Under the pieces are notes generated by a model that saw only the letters and a list, made by a program, of their open reading frames with translations, was not told the DNA's origin and did not search any database. A stretch of DNA of 64,000 bases from an uncultured Eubacteriales bacterium. GTDB lineage: Bacteria > Bacillota > Clostridia > Christensenellales > Borkfalkiaceae. The DNA lies in contig CAJLKN010000002.1 in NCBI GenBank assembly GCA_905207235.1, positions 91,511-155,510 on the forward strand, read 5' to 3'. Within the stretch, counting starts at the first letter, position 1. Each line of letters starts with the position of its first letter. Shown piece after piece: positions 27,149 through 36,724 of the stretch. Position numbers and translations under genes: made by a program.

Positions 27149-28438
27149 TTATTCGCCGCGCCTTCCGAAGTTTTTCAGAAGCCTTGCGAACTTAGGCACG
27201 CTCTTGTCGCTAGGACGCTCGATAGTATCGTCGTCGGCAGACTGATAGGGCTGAGCCGCAGGCTGAGGCTGCTGGTAAGCGCCCTGATTGTAGGCGGGCT
27301 GCTGGGGCTGCTGATATGCTGACTGGTTGAGCGGCTGCTGATAGAGCGGCTGCTGAGGTTGCTGGCGGGGATTGGAATAAGGGTCGTTGTTTATGGGCAT
27401 GCGGGAAGAATAATTCTGCTGGGTATAAAGCTGACCGCTCGTATAAGCCCTCTGCTGTTCCTCTTCCTTCTTGTTGTCGAAACCGGGGAAGCCCGTTGCA
27501 ATGACGGTAATTTCCACTTCGTCCTGCACATTGGGGTCGATACGCGCGCCGAAGATGATATTCGCGGAAGCGTCAACTACGCTGCGCACAAGTTCTGCCG
27601 CATCGGCAACTTCGTCAAACGTAAGGTCGGTGCCGCCGACGACGTTCAATATCACGCCGCGCGCGCCCTCGATTGTAGTTTCAAGCAGGGGGCAGTTTAC
27701 CGCAACCCTTACCGCTTCGATAATTCTGTTGTCGCCCTTTGCAACGCCGACGCCGAGGTGGGCTATGCCCTTATCTTTGAGCACGGTTTTTACGTCCGCG
27801 AAGTCGAGGTTGATGAGAGCGGGATTGACGATGAGTTCGGCAATGCCCTTTATGCCCTGTTTGAGAATTTCGTCCGCAACGCGGAGAGCTTCAACCATGG
27901 GTGTATTTTTTGCAACGACCGTTCTTATCTTGTCGTTGGGTATAATTACGAGGGTATCTACGTATTTTTTGAGATTTTCAAGGCCTTTGGCGGTGTTTTC
28001 CATGCGCTTTTTGCCCTCGAAACCGAAGGGTTCGGTAACGACGGCGACCGTGAGGATTTTCATATCCCTTGCAATTTTAGCAATTACGGGAGCCGCGCCG
28101 GTGCCCGTGCCGCCGCCCATACCTGCCGTTATGAACAGAAGGTCCGTACCCTTGATAACTTCTGTGAGAATATCTTTGCTCTCCTCTGCGGCTGCTCTGC
28201 CGACGTCAGGATCTGCGCCCGCGCCGAGACCTTTTGTAAGCTGGCTGCCTATCTGAATTTTATTTTCGCAGGGAGAAAGAGCGAGAATCTGGCTGTCGGT
28301 ATTGACAACTATGTATTCCGCACACTTTATTTTGGCTTCCAACATACGGTTTACGGCGTTGTTGCCTGCTCCGCCGACGCCAATAACTTTAATTTTGGCT
28401 TTGCCCGAAATGTTGTTCATTGCTGTATCGTTAAACAT
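27149..28438 (-). CDS. ftsZ: Cell division protein FtsZ
   Basis: Tubulin-like GTPase forming the division ring. The 429-residue protein has GVGGAGNNAVNRM at the N-terminus, the GTP signature GGGTGTGAAP near residue 108, and an NxDFADV T7 segment. The C-terminal linker is dominated by Q, P, Y and A repeats (about residues 335-400). It ends in a conserved-tail-like peptide SVPKFARLLKNF plus RRGE. GGAGG is seven bases from the ATG. It follows ftsA by 40 bases in a two-gene operon. Confidence 0.97.
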   Translation of the reverse strand: MFNDTAMNNISGKAKIKVIGVGGAGNNAVNRMLEAKIKCAEYIVVNTDSQILALSPCENKIQIGSQLTKGLGAGADPDVGRAAAEESKDILTEVIKGTDLLFITAGMGGGTGTGAAPVIAKIARDMKILTVAVVTEPFGFEGKKRMENTAKGLENLKKYVDTLVIIPNDKIRTVVAKNTPMVEALRVADEILKQGIKGIAELIVNPALINLDFADVKTVLKDKGIAHLGVGVAKGDNRIIEAVRVAVNCPLLETTIEGARGVILNVVGGTDLTFDEVADAAELVRSVVDASANIIFGARIDPNVQDEVEITVIATGFPGFDNKKEEEQQRAYTSGQLYTQQNYSSRMPINNDPYSNPRQQPQQPLYQQPLNQSAYQQPQQPAYNQGAYQQPQPAAQPYQSADDDTIERPSDKSVPKFARLLKNFGRRGE

Positions 28439-28478
28439 AAGTTAACCTCCGTAAATTTCAAAAAAAGCATGTAACTTG

Positions 28479-29594
28479 TCAATCGCCGAGAGCCGCGTCG
28501 AGCAGGCTGTAAAGCGAAGAAAACTGTGGTTTGTCGTAATAAGGAACGGTCGGAGCGACTACGTTGACCGCACAAACGAGCCTGGATGAAAGGTGTTCGG
28601 CAGTGCCGCGCACAATCTTTACCCCTTCGCCCGTTACATACAGGGGCTTACCGCTCATATCTTTTTCACCGAAGGACTGTCTGCACGCCTCTATCGTTTC
28701 GCAGATGCCGTCCAGTCCCTCGCGGATTATATCGCGCAGATTTGCCGTCGAAAAACTGTAAATCTGACCTTCGTATCTAATTTCCTGAATGGAAGTCAGA
28801 TGTTCTTTTGCATTAAGATTGACCTTGGAAAGAAATTCGGACGCCACTTCGAAAGGAATATTGAGTTCCTCCGACAAGAGCACGGCGACATGTCCTATTC
28901 CCACCGAAAACGAACGACTGAAAAGCACTCCGTTTCCGCAGGAAACGCTGTATGTCGAGGAAATGTATCCGAGGTCAAAGAGCGCCGCGCACCCGTCGCG
29001 AAGTTCGGGGGCGAGCAGATAATTTACTTCCGCGAGCGGGGAAGGAATAAATTCAACGTCCCTGACGGAAGAAAATCTGTTGAGCGCGTTCACAACGCAT
29101 TCGGCAAAGGATGATTTGCATAAAAACCAGCAGAGCTTTGCCCTGAGGCTGTCCGTTACGCAACCGTAAGGGTCTATCATTCTGCGCTTGTCCGACATGA
29201 CGTAGTAAACGGGACTGCACTTTATCTCGGTAAAACCGCTTACGGGCTGCGGGCGGGAAAGTTCGTTAAGCTGATCTAGCTGCGCTCCCCTTATCTTTTT
29301 AGGCGAAGGGAATGACAGCACTTTGTCGGTATTTATTACCCTGAGGAATTCACCGGGAACGCCGACAAAAAACTTTGTAACTTTGCAGCCTGCGGCGGCA
29401 AGCGTGTTCTTGACGCATTCGGTTACCGCGGAGTTGAAACTTTTGACGTCCAGAAGTTCGCCGTCTGCATAACCGTCGTATTCGCAGGAATATTTACTTT
29501 TGATGATGAAAGTGTTGTTTACTCCCCTTTCACCAACTGCCGCGCATATTTCCGAAGAGCGAATATCCAACACTGCTACGCTTGTGTTCCGCAC
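28479..29594 (-). CDS. ftsA: FtsA-like division protein lacking the C-terminal membrane helix
   Basis: Actin-fold partner of FtsZ that normally anchors the ring to the membrane. The 371-residue sequence starts VAVLDIRSSEICAAVGE (phosphate-1 loop), has the SHS2-type region (KFFVGVPGEFL), and ends with YYDKPQFSSLYSLLDAAL, equivalent to the last strand and helix of the actin core. The family is usually 400-440 residues with a linker and amphipathic targeting helix after this point; here only two residues follow. The start is GTG 29594 with AAAGGT upstream. Neighbourhood with ftsZ supports the call, though the sequence is divergent. Confidence 0.85.
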   Translation of the reverse strand: MRNTSVAVLDIRSSEICAAVGERGVNNTFIIKSKYSCEYDGYADGELLDVKSFNSAVTECVKNTLAAAGCKVTKFFVGVPGEFLRVINTDKVLSFPSPKKIRGAQLDQLNELSRPQPVSGFTEIKCSPVYYVMSDKRRMIDPYGCVTDSLRAKLCWFLCKSSFAECVVNALNRFSSVRDVEFIPSPLAEVNYLLAPELRDGCAALFDLGYISSTYSVSCGNGVLFSRSFSVGIGHVAVLLSEELNIPFEVASEFLSKVNLNAKEHLTSIQEIRYEGQIYSFSTANLRDIIREGLDGICETIEACRQSFGEKDMSGKPLYVTGEGVKIVRGTAEHLSSRLVCAVNVVAPTVPYYDKPQFSSLYSLLDAALGD

Positions 29595-29643
29595 TGTTTT
29601 ACCTTTATTTGCGCATACGCAATCCGCGCATACCTATGGATTT

Positions 29644-29673
29644 ATTATATAATAGTGTCAACCCTATTGTCAA
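29644..29673 (-). promoter_or_regulatory. Promoter of ftsA-ftsZ
   Basis: Minus-strand -35 TTGACA (29668-29673) and -10 TATAAT (29644-29649) with 18-base spacing. A second TTGACA lies within the spacer. The leader to GTG 29594 is about 43 bases. Confidence 0.75.
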
Positions 29674-29682
29674 CCAAAAGAA

Positions 29683-29719
29683 GCAAAAAAGCGGCTAACA
29701 GAATAATTTTAGCCGCTTT
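29683..29719 (-). terminator. Intrinsic terminator of the main dcw operon after ftsQ
   Basis: 11-base stem AAAGCGGCTAA (29688-29698) with TTAGCCGCTTT (29709-29719), followed on the minus strand by TTTTTTGCTTCTTTT. It separates mraZ...ftsQ from ftsA-ftsZ. Confidence 0.92.
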
Positions 29720-29755
29720 GCTTTAACTTAGTTGAAATATAGCTGTAAATTGACC

Positions 29756-30505
29756 TCAGAGAGAGGAAACATACTCGGCATAAACGCCCGAGACATCGCT
29801 TCCCGTGCACACGCAGAGCACGGAGCCGCGCAGCTTGCTGTCGTCGGAGAGAGATGAAAATACGCGATAGCACGAGGACATCTTTTCATCGCTGAAAACG
29901 GCAAAATCGCTTATCACGATTTCAACGCCGCAGTACAGCGAAAAAGTGATATTTTCGGTATCCGTGATTATGTCGTTCGCAACGGTAACTTTCTTTACGA
30001 GATTGCGGAGCGAGCCGAAATAATTTTTGAAAAGCAGGCTCATCTCCACAGCTGCTGAAAAGTTATCATCGCTGACATCCAAAAGGACGTTGGGGCACAA
30101 ATCGTTTTCGTTTATGTTCTGCGCGCTTCCGCGTATGAACGTTCCGTCTTCGTCATAAACAGCGTAAAGTCCGTTGTCGTTCTGGCGGGCAAAGGTTTCG
30201 CGCCTCTCTTTGAGCACGACGTTGAGCGTGCAGGGAAAAACTTTTTCGTAAGACGCCACGCATATGGTGCCTTTCGTACCTATGCAACGCATTATGTCCT
30301 GCTCTTCGAGAAAAAGAAGATTGGTTCCCTTCAATGTATTTAATTGTCTGGTGCTGTATTCATAATCTTCGTCCCCGCCCGTCGTGTAATAAATATATTC
30401 CACGTTGACGTTCTTGATGGAGAGCGCTACCCCCGCGCCCACAACGAGCGCGGCGCAGAAGACGAGAGTTAAAATGAGCGCCACAACTTTTCTTATGTAA
30501 TTCAT
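29756..30505 (-). CDS. ftsQ: Cell division protein FtsQ/DivIB
   Basis: Bitopic divisome protein. The 249-residue sequence has a short cytoplasmic tail, one membrane helix (about residues 7-29), then a POTRA-like region starting ALSIKNVNVEYIYY, including LKGTNLLFLEEQDI and the VVLKERR pattern typical of FtsQ. It is the last gene of the main dcw operon, ten bases after murA, the usual position for ftsQ. Sequence conservation is low, so the call rests on topology and context. Confidence 0.88.
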   Translation of the reverse strand: MNYIRKVVALILTLVFCAALVVGAGVALSIKNVNVEYIYYTTGGDEDYEYSTRQLNTLKGTNLLFLEEQDIMRCIGTKGTICVASYEKVFPCTLNVVLKERRETFARQNDNGLYAVYDEDGTFIRGSAQNINENDLCPNVLLDVSDDNFSAAVEMSLLFKNYFGSLRNLVKKVTVANDIITDTENITFSLYCGVEIVISDFAVFSDEKMSSCYRVFSSLSDDSKLRGSVLCVCTGSDVSGVYAEYVSSL

Positions 30506-30514
30506 ATAGCTTTA

Positions 30515-31771
30515 TCATATGACGACGCGGCGTATCTCTCCGCCGAGACCTGAAAGTTTTCTTTCGAAATCGGAATATCCCCTGTCTATGTGAGAAATAT
30601 CGAGCACCTCGCTCCGACCTTCGGCGGCGAGCGCCGCAATGACGAGCGCAGCGCCTCCGCGCAGGTCGTTGGCTACCACGGTCGCACCTTTCAGCCCTTC
30701 AACTCCCCTTACGAATGCGCTCCTGCCGACGACGGTGATGTCGGCGCCCATCTTGCAAAGTTCGGGCACATATTTGAAGCGCGTTTCGAACAGGTTTTCA
30801 GTAACAATGCTGTTGCCGCTGCAGACTGTGCAAAGAGCAGTCATCTGCGCCTGAAGGTCGGTGGGAAAGCCGGGATAGGGCTGAGTTTCCACACTTTTGA
30901 CAGAAACGGGTCTTTTGTCGTTCTTTATGTATATTTTATCATTTTTTATATGCAGTTTGCAACCGTTTTCCCGCAATTTATGCAAAAGCGAGCTTAAATT
31001 TTCGGCGCAGACGTTGCTGAGCTCTACATGACCGCCGCACATCGCAGCCGCAATGAGGAAAGTACCCGCTTCTATCCTGTCGCTTATGGGCTGATACTGC
31101 GCTCCGCCCAGCTTATTTACCCCATCTACGGTTATAGTGCCCGTTCCCGCGCCGCGCACCTTTGCACCTATCGCATTGAGAAAATTCTGCAAATCTTCTA
31201 TTTCCGGCTCGCGCGCCGAATTTTTAATTACAGTAGTACCCTCGGCCTTGACAGCGGCGAGCATTATATTTTCAGTCGCGCCGACACTCGGGCAGTCGAG
31301 CATTATTTCGTTGCCGCACAGTTTATCGCAACTGCAAAGTATGTAACCGTTCTTTTCATCTATCTTAACCCCCAGACGCTTGAGCCCCGTAAGGTGAAGA
31401 TCGACGGGTCTGAGACCTATGTCGCACCCGCCCGGATATGCAATTTTTGCTTTGCGGAAGCGCGAAATGACCGAACCCAACAGAAAGACCGACGACCGCA
31501 GTTCGTGCGCAAGTTCGCGCGGTATTTCGCAGTTATATGCCGACGAACTGTCTATAACCATATCCTGACCGCGGTATTGCACATTGCACCCGAGACAGCC
31601 GAGTATTCTGACCATATTGCGCACGTCGGAAATATCCGGCACGTTTAAAAGGGTTATCGGGCTGTCCGTAAGGACCGCGGCGGCAAGTATCGGAAGCACG
31701 GAGTTTTTGGCAGTCTGTATTTTTACGCTGCCTTCGAGCTTTTTACCCCCGTTGATAACATATTTTTCCAT
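30515..31771 (-). CDS. murA: UDP-N-acetylglucosamine 1-carboxyvinyltransferase
   Basis: First committed step of peptidoglycan synthesis, transferring enolpyruvate to UDP-GlcNAc. The 418-residue protein has the KNSVLPILAA motif and the fosfomycin-target loop GGCDIGLRPVD with Cys116. Length and repeats are normal. A GGAG ribosome site precedes the ATG. It lies between ftsW and ftsQ, where many Bacillota have murG and murB. Confidence 0.96.
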   Translation of the reverse strand: MEKYVINGGKKLEGSVKIQTAKNSVLPILAAAVLTDSPITLLNVPDISDVRNMVRILGCLGCNVQYRGQDMVIDSSSAYNCEIPRELAHELRSSVFLLGSVISRFRKAKIAYPGGCDIGLRPVDLHLTGLKRLGVKIDEKNGYILCSCDKLCGNEIMLDCPSVGATENIMLAAVKAEGTTVIKNSAREPEIEDLQNFLNAIGAKVRGAGTGTITVDGVNKLGGAQYQPISDRIEAGTFLIAAAMCGGHVELSNVCAENLSSLLHKLRENGCKLHIKNDKIYIKNDKRPVSVKSVETQPYPGFPTDLQAQMTALCTVCSGNSIVTENLFETRFKYVPELCKMGADITVVGRSAFVRGVEGLKGATVVANDLRGGAALVIAALAAEGRSEVLDISHIDRGYSDFERKLSGLGGEIRRVVI

Positions 31772-31866
31772 ATTTACTCCGTTTTATGTAAGAAATGCCG
31801 AGCAGCCCGAACAAAGAATTTTTTCAGGCTGCTTTACTTCATTATATGGAATTTTACTCTGCCGTG

Positions 31867-32973
31867 TTAACGCGAGGCGGATACGTTATACAGCACGCCC
31901 ATTGACGCCATGGTAATTATGAGCGAAGTGTTTCCGCTGCTTACGAGCGGCAACGGCAGCCCAGTCGGGGGAATAGTTCCGCTGACGACAAGCGCGTTGA
32001 CGACGACCTGTATGCCGTAAACGAGCGTAATACCCGCCGAAAGCAGATAGCCGAACCTGTCGGTACAGCGTGAAGCAATTTTAAGTCCGCGGGATATTAT
32101 GAATATGCATACCCCGAAAAAGATTGCAAGCCCGACAAAGCCGAGTTCTTCGCCCATGACGGACATAATGAAATCGCTTTCGGCAAAGGGAAGAAATCTG
32201 TATTTCTGTGTCGAATTGAATAAGCCGACCCCGAACCAACCGCCGTTGCCGAGGGCATAGAGCGACTGAATAAGCTGGTAGCCCTCATCTTTGGGCGAAG
32301 CCCAAGGGTCGAGAAAGGCGCTCAGCCTCTGCAATCTGTAAGGTTCAAGTATTATCAGCACGGGAACGGCAACGACAAATGGCACGAGCATGAGAGCGAA
32401 AGTTTTAAGGTTTGTGCCGCTCAAGAATACGAGCGCAAGCATAAGTAGCCCGACGCACATGGTTATGGACATGTTGGGTTCGGCGATAATAAGCACACAC
32501 AGTCCCACGCCGACTGCAAGCACGGGCGCAATTCCCCTGAAAGTAGCTACCTTTTTGTAATTAACCGAAAAATGAGCGGCGGCAAAGAGCACAAACGCGT
32601 ATTTTGCTATTTCGGACGGCTGCAACGTAAACGAGCCGAAACCTATCCAGCGTGTAGCGCCGTAATTAGTAACGCCTATGCCGGGGACAAATACCAGCGC
32701 GAGCAGAACAAAAGCGACAACTATAAGCGGAATTTTCAGTTTTATAAGTCTGCGGTAGGAAAAAAATGCGGCGACAAACATGGCAAGCGTGCCTAAAACC
32801 ACGCCTATGAGCTGTTTATTTACAAAATACCACTCGCTGCCGTACTGAACCTTTCCGACGTACGAACCCGCAGAATAAATCATGAGGCACCCGAAGAGAG
32901 ACATTGCGAGCGTGCAGACAAGTATCCAGACGTCCCCTCTTGCCGCGGGTTTTTCAAACAGCGGACTGCGCAT
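31867..32973 (-). CDS. ftsW: Peptidoglycan glycosyltransferase FtsW (SEDS family)
   Basis: Septal SEDS polymerase that works with FtsI. The 368-residue protein has about ten hydrophobic helices and SEDS landmarks: ARWIGF-like ATRWIGFGSFTLQPSEIAKYA, FLPFAESDFIMSVMGEELGF, and a C-terminal LPLPLVSSGNTS. I choose ATG 32973; the preceding TTG (32979) is two codons upstream. The start overlaps the murD end by 20 bases. The SpoVE paralogue cannot be excluded, but the dcw position supports FtsW. Confidence 0.94.
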   Translation of the reverse strand: MRSPLFEKPAARGDVWILVCTLAMSLFGCLMIYSAGSYVGKVQYGSEWYFVNKQLIGVVLGTLAMFVAAFFSYRRLIKLKIPLIVVAFVLLALVFVPGIGVTNYGATRWIGFGSFTLQPSEIAKYAFVLFAAAHFSVNYKKVATFRGIAPVLAVGVGLCVLIIAEPNMSITMCVGLLMLALVFLSGTNLKTFALMLVPFVVAVPVLIILEPYRLQRLSAFLDPWASPKDEGYQLIQSLYALGNGGWFGVGLFNSTQKYRFLPFAESDFIMSVMGEELGFVGLAIFFGVCIFIISRGLKIASRCTDRFGYLLSAGITLVYGIQVVVNALVVSGTIPPTGLPLPLVSSGNTSLIITMASMGVLYNVSASR

Positions 32974-34318
32974 TTTCAAAACTCTGTACTATTGCGATAA
33001 ATCGCTCTCCCCTCTCTTCATATCCGCCGAACTCGTCAAAACTTGCGCTTGCGGGACTGAGCAGGACATTCTGCCCCGCGCCCGCGACGCTGCGAGCCAG
33101 CATGACCGCGTCAGAAAATTTTGCGCAGAGCGAAAAATTCATGAACCCCGAACGCAGGCAAGAATTGAGCAGTTTGAAGCGGTTTTCGCCGTACAAAACG
33201 GTGTGAATTACCCTGCTGCCGTTTACAAACGTATCAAAAAGAGCCGAATAATCGTAACCTTTATCTTTGCCCCCGAGCAGAAGTACCGTGGGGCGCGTCA
33301 TGCAATTTACGGCTTTCAAAGTTGCATCGACGTTAGTGCCCTTGCTATCGTTTATGTAAGTTACCCCGTCGATTTCCGCAACATGCTCAATGCGGTGGCG
33401 CACTCCCCTGAATGATGCGAGCGACCTGCCGACAGATTGCGCGTCCAGCCCTAAAATATTTGAAACGGCAATGCATGCGAGCGCGTTGCAGACATTGTGC
33501 TCGCCGCCGACGGGCAAATCGCTCACTTTCATGTAATTTTTCCCGAAACAGGTCAGCTGTCCGTTTTCAACGCACGCGCCGTCGATGACTTCCTTTACGG
33601 AAAAAAACACTGTTTTTCCCTTTGTAACCTGCGCCAGCGCGCGCACGCGCTCGTCGTCGTAATTGAGTACGGCGTATTCGCTTTCGCGCAAGCCCCTTAT
33701 AAGTTTACTTTTCAGGTAAACATAGTTTTCCATGTTGTAGTGCCTGTTCAGGTGGTCTTCGGTTATGTTTGTAATGACCGCGACGTGGGAGCGCAGTCCC
33801 GAAAGCGTTTCGAGCTGAAAGGAGGAAATTTCCATTACGGCAAAGTCGTCGAAAGAAAGTTTTTCCACATAATTGAGCGTCGGGTCGCCGCAGTTGCCGC
33901 ACATGACGCTGTTTTTGCCGCAATCGCCCAGAACTTTATTTATCATTGAAACGGTAGTCGTCTTTCCGTTGGTTCCCGTTACGGCAATCTGAGTTGCGCG
34001 GAGATAGTGCGACGCGAGCTCCTCTTCGCCCGTAATTGCCTTTCCCAACCTTCTGAACGCCACGGGCAGGGGATTATCTATGGGAATGCCGGGACTTAAA
34101 ACGAGCACGTCGCATACTCTGACCGCGTCGTTATAATTTTCGGCGGTTACCTCCTTTGCGCCGAGTGCGACAAGTTCTCTGCACGTCTTTTCGACGTTTC
34201 CGCCCATAACGTCGTCGTAAATGTAAACTTCAGCCCCGCGGGCAAGCAAAAAGCGGGCACTGCTTTCTCCCGATCTGGAAATGCCCGCTACTAAAAACTT
34301 CTGACCTCTGAAATACAT
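32954..34318 (-). CDS. murD: UDP-N-acetylmuramoyl-L-alanine-D-glutamate ligase
   Basis: Adds D-glutamate to UDP-MurNAc-L-Ala. The Mur ligase P-loop is TGTNGKTTTVSM, and the GGKDKGYDYSALF motif in the C-terminal domain is specific for MurD. Length is 454 residues. It overlaps ftsW and follows mraY by six bases within the dcw operon. D-glutamate is provided by MurI, encoded just upstream of the cluster. Confidence 0.95.
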   Translation of the reverse strand: MYFRGQKFLVAGISRSGESSARFLLARGAEVYIYDDVMGGNVEKTCRELVALGAKEVTAENYNDAVRVCDVLVLSPGIPIDNPLPVAFRRLGKAITGEEELASHYLRATQIAVTGTNGKTTTVSMINKVLGDCGKNSVMCGNCGDPTLNYVEKLSFDDFAVMEISSFQLETLSGLRSHVAVITNITEDHLNRHYNMENYVYLKSKLIRGLRESEYAVLNYDDERVRALAQVTKGKTVFFSVKEVIDGACVENGQLTCFGKNYMKVSDLPVGGEHNVCNALACIAVSNILGLDAQSVGRSLASFRGVRHRIEHVAEIDGVTYINDSKGTNVDATLKAVNCMTRPTVLLLGGKDKGYDYSALFDTFVNGSRVIHTVLYGENRFKLLNSCLRSGFMNFSLCAKFSDAVMLARSVAGAGQNVLLSPASASFDEFGGYEERGERFIAIVQSFENAQSAV

Positions 34319-34324
34319 CTTTCC

Positions 34325-35269
34325 TCACAAAAAAATCAAACAGATTATTCCGACTACGGCGGTGAGCAAAGAATATGCATATGAAATTTTACATTCCGTA
34401 AACCCCTTCATCTGAAAATGATGATGAACGGGCGCCATTAAAAATACTCTCCGCCTTGTCCGTTTATAATATATTACCTGTACTATGACGGATATTCCTG
34501 ACACGGCGAACATAATTCCGATTACGGGAATATACAGGGCGTTGCCCGTAAAAACAGAAATGCAGGAAATGAGCCCGCCGAGCGCGAGCGAGCCCGTATC
34601 GCCCATGAAAACGCAGGCTTTGTTGCAGTTGAAGAGCAAAAACGCTGCGAGCGCGCCGACAGCAGCTAAAGCTATGAATGCCCGATTATCGCTCAGATTT
34701 GCCAGCATTATGCCGAACACAAGCAGATAAGAAAGCGAAGTTCCGCCCGCAAGCCCGTCCAGCCCGTCAGTCAGATTTACGCAGTTTACCGTTGCTATGA
34801 ACACAAAAATTACAAAAGGAATGCAGCCCCAGCCGATATCAAAACTCAACCCGCCCGAAAAAGGCACTTCGAGCGAAGTAATTCCGTTTGTATAGCAATA
34901 TGTCGCGGCAATTGACGCTATTGCCAGCTGAAATATAATTTTCTGGTAGGGTTTGAGCCCCTCGTTTTCCTTTCGGTAAATTTTTAAAAAATCGTCGAGA
35001 AATCCAACTATTCCGAAGCCGCCCGTTATCGCAAGCGTAAGGTTGGTCGTAGTGTCGCCCAGACCGCAAAAACCGAGAGAACAAATTACAATCGCAGCAA
35101 TGAAAGCAAGTCCCCCCATTGTCGGCGTGCCGCTCTTTGAGGCGTGTTCTTTGACATAGCCGAGGATATATTGCCCCGCCTTTAATCTTTTGAGAACGGG
35201 GAGAAGAATTATAAGCAGTGCGCACGCCGCGGCAAACGCCGACAGCGTGCATATAAGGTATGTCTTCAT
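34325..35269 (-). CDS. mraY: Phospho-N-acetylmuramoyl-pentapeptide transferase
   Basis: Integral membrane enzyme making lipid I from UDP-MurNAc-pentapeptide and undecaprenyl phosphate. The 314-residue protein carries SGTPTMGG near the N-terminus, DDFLK, the NLTDGLDGLAGG loop with catalytic aspartates, and the C-terminal MAPVHHHFQMKG histidine cluster. About ten membrane helices are present. It abuts the murE stop directly. Confidence 0.96.
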   Translation of the reverse strand: MKTYLICTLSAFAAACALLIILLPVLKRLKAGQYILGYVKEHASKSGTPTMGGLAFIAAIVICSLGFCGLGDTTTNLTLAITGGFGIVGFLDDFLKIYRKENEGLKPYQKIIFQLAIASIAATYCYTNGITSLEVPFSGGLSFDIGWGCIPFVIFVFIATVNCVNLTDGLDGLAGGTSLSYLLVFGIMLANLSDNRAFIALAAVGALAAFLLFNCNKACVFMGDTGSLALGGLISCISVFTGNALYIPVIGIMFAVSGISVIVQVIYYKRTRRRVFLMAPVHHHFQMKGFTECKISYAYSLLTAVVGIICLIFL

Positions 35270-36715
35270 TTAAATGGAATTGCCTATTATTTTTTTTATA
35301 ACTGTATTGTCGTTATAGCTGTGTTTTATACCCATAATCTCCTGATAGGTCTCCCCGCCCTTGCCCGCGACGAGAAGAATATCTCCCTCTTTAAGAAGAT
35401 TGAGCGCATATTCCGTCGCCATCTCCCTGTCGCTTATCGTAACGTAAGGCACGCCCGTTTTGCGCACGCCTTCCTCTATCTGTCCTATTATGTCAAACGG
35501 GTCTTCATACCTCGGATTATCAGAAGTAATTATGAGAAAATCTGCGTATTTGCCCGCAATTTCCCCCATTATCGGTCGCTTTGTCGTGTCGCGGTTGCCG
35601 CCGCAGCCGAACAGGCAATAGAGCCTGTTGTCGCACAGTTTTTTAAGGCTTGACAGCGATTTTTCCAGCCCGTCGGGCGTATGCGCAAAGTCAACGAAAA
35701 CGCTTGCGCCGCGGAATTTTGCAACGCATTCAAGCCTCCCGGGCACGCCTTTGAGAGCGAAAAGCCCTTCGGCAATCGCCTCCATGCCGACGCCCAAGGC
35801 GTGAGCGCACGTCGCCGCCGCAAGAGCATTGTACACGTTATGTATCGCAGGCATATTAAGGCGGATGTCATACAGCTCGTCGCTTATATTTATGACAAAC
35901 GAAGTGCCGTCTATATTCTCACTCAGATCGATAGCAAATGTATCGGCGGGGTTATCCAGACCGTAGCTCAATGCGTCTTTCCTCTCCGCAAGCAGTTTCG
36001 CGCCGAACTTATCGTCCGAATTTATCACGGCGAGGGCACACCTGTCCTTGCCGAAAAGCAGCTTTTTGCTTTCGGCATAGCTCTTCATGTCCCCGAAAAA
36101 ATCGAGGTGATCCTGCGTAAGATTGGTAAAGATTGCCGCCGTAAAAAATATGCCGTCAACCTTGCCGAAATAAAGGGCATGGGCGGAAACTTCCATAAAA
36201 ACATATTCCACCCCGCACTTAACCATATCGCTTAAAAGGCAATAGAGAAAAATCGGGTCGGGCGTAGTCAGTTCGGGAGAGACAAATTTCTTTGCATACG
36301 ATATACCGAGAGTACCTATCACCGCGCAGGGCGAACCGGCAGCTTCGAAAATGCTTTTAAGCATATAGCTTGTCGTCGTTTTGCCGTTCGTGCCCGTTAT
36401 TCCCACCATTTTGAGGCGTTTGTCGGGACAGCCGTAAAAAGTTCTCGCAATCAACGCCACCGCCGCTCTGCCGTCCTTGGCTATGACCTCGGGAACACCG
36501 AGGCAAAGCTCGCGCGTGCAAACGAGCGCGACTGCTCCGCGCGAACACGCTTCTGCTGCATGCTCGTGCGAATCCTCCTTTTCCCCCTCGTAGCATATGA
36601 ACAAATCGCCCTGCCTCACCTTTCGGCTATCGGAGCATATACCCGTAATTTCTGTATCACCGTTCCCGTTAAACCTGACGACGTCAAGACCTTTTATCAG
36701 TTCGCGCAACTTCAT
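35270..36715 (-). CDS. murE: UDP-MurNAc-L-alanyl-D-glutamate-2,6-diaminopimelate ligase
   Basis: Adds the third stem residue. The P-loop is TGTNGKTTTSYM, and the C-terminal specificity motif is DNPR (SDNPRYEDP), which in MurE indicates meso-diaminopimelate rather than lysine. At 481 residues it is of normal length. GAGGGTG lies upstream of the ATG within the end of ftsI. murF, commonly next, is missing: the operon goes directly to mraY. Confidence 0.95.
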   Translation of the reverse strand: MKLRELIKGLDVVRFNGNGDTEITGICSDSRKVRQGDLFICYEGEKEDSHEHAAEACSRGAVALVCTRELCLGVPEVIAKDGRAAVALIARTFYGCPDKRLKMVGITGTNGKTTTSYMLKSIFEAAGSPCAVIGTLGISYAKKFVSPELTTPDPIFLYCLLSDMVKCGVEYVFMEVSAHALYFGKVDGIFFTAAIFTNLTQDHLDFFGDMKSYAESKKLLFGKDRCALAVINSDDKFGAKLLAERKDALSYGLDNPADTFAIDLSENIDGTSFVINISDELYDIRLNMPAIHNVYNALAAATCAHALGVGMEAIAEGLFALKGVPGRLECVAKFRGASVFVDFAHTPDGLEKSLSSLKKLCDNRLYCLFGCGGNRDTTKRPIMGEIAGKYADFLIITSDNPRYEDPFDIIGQIEEGVRKTGVPYVTISDREMATEYALNLLKEGDILLVAGKGGETYQEIMGIKHSYNDNTVIKKIIGNSI

Positions 36716-36724
36716 AATTCACCC

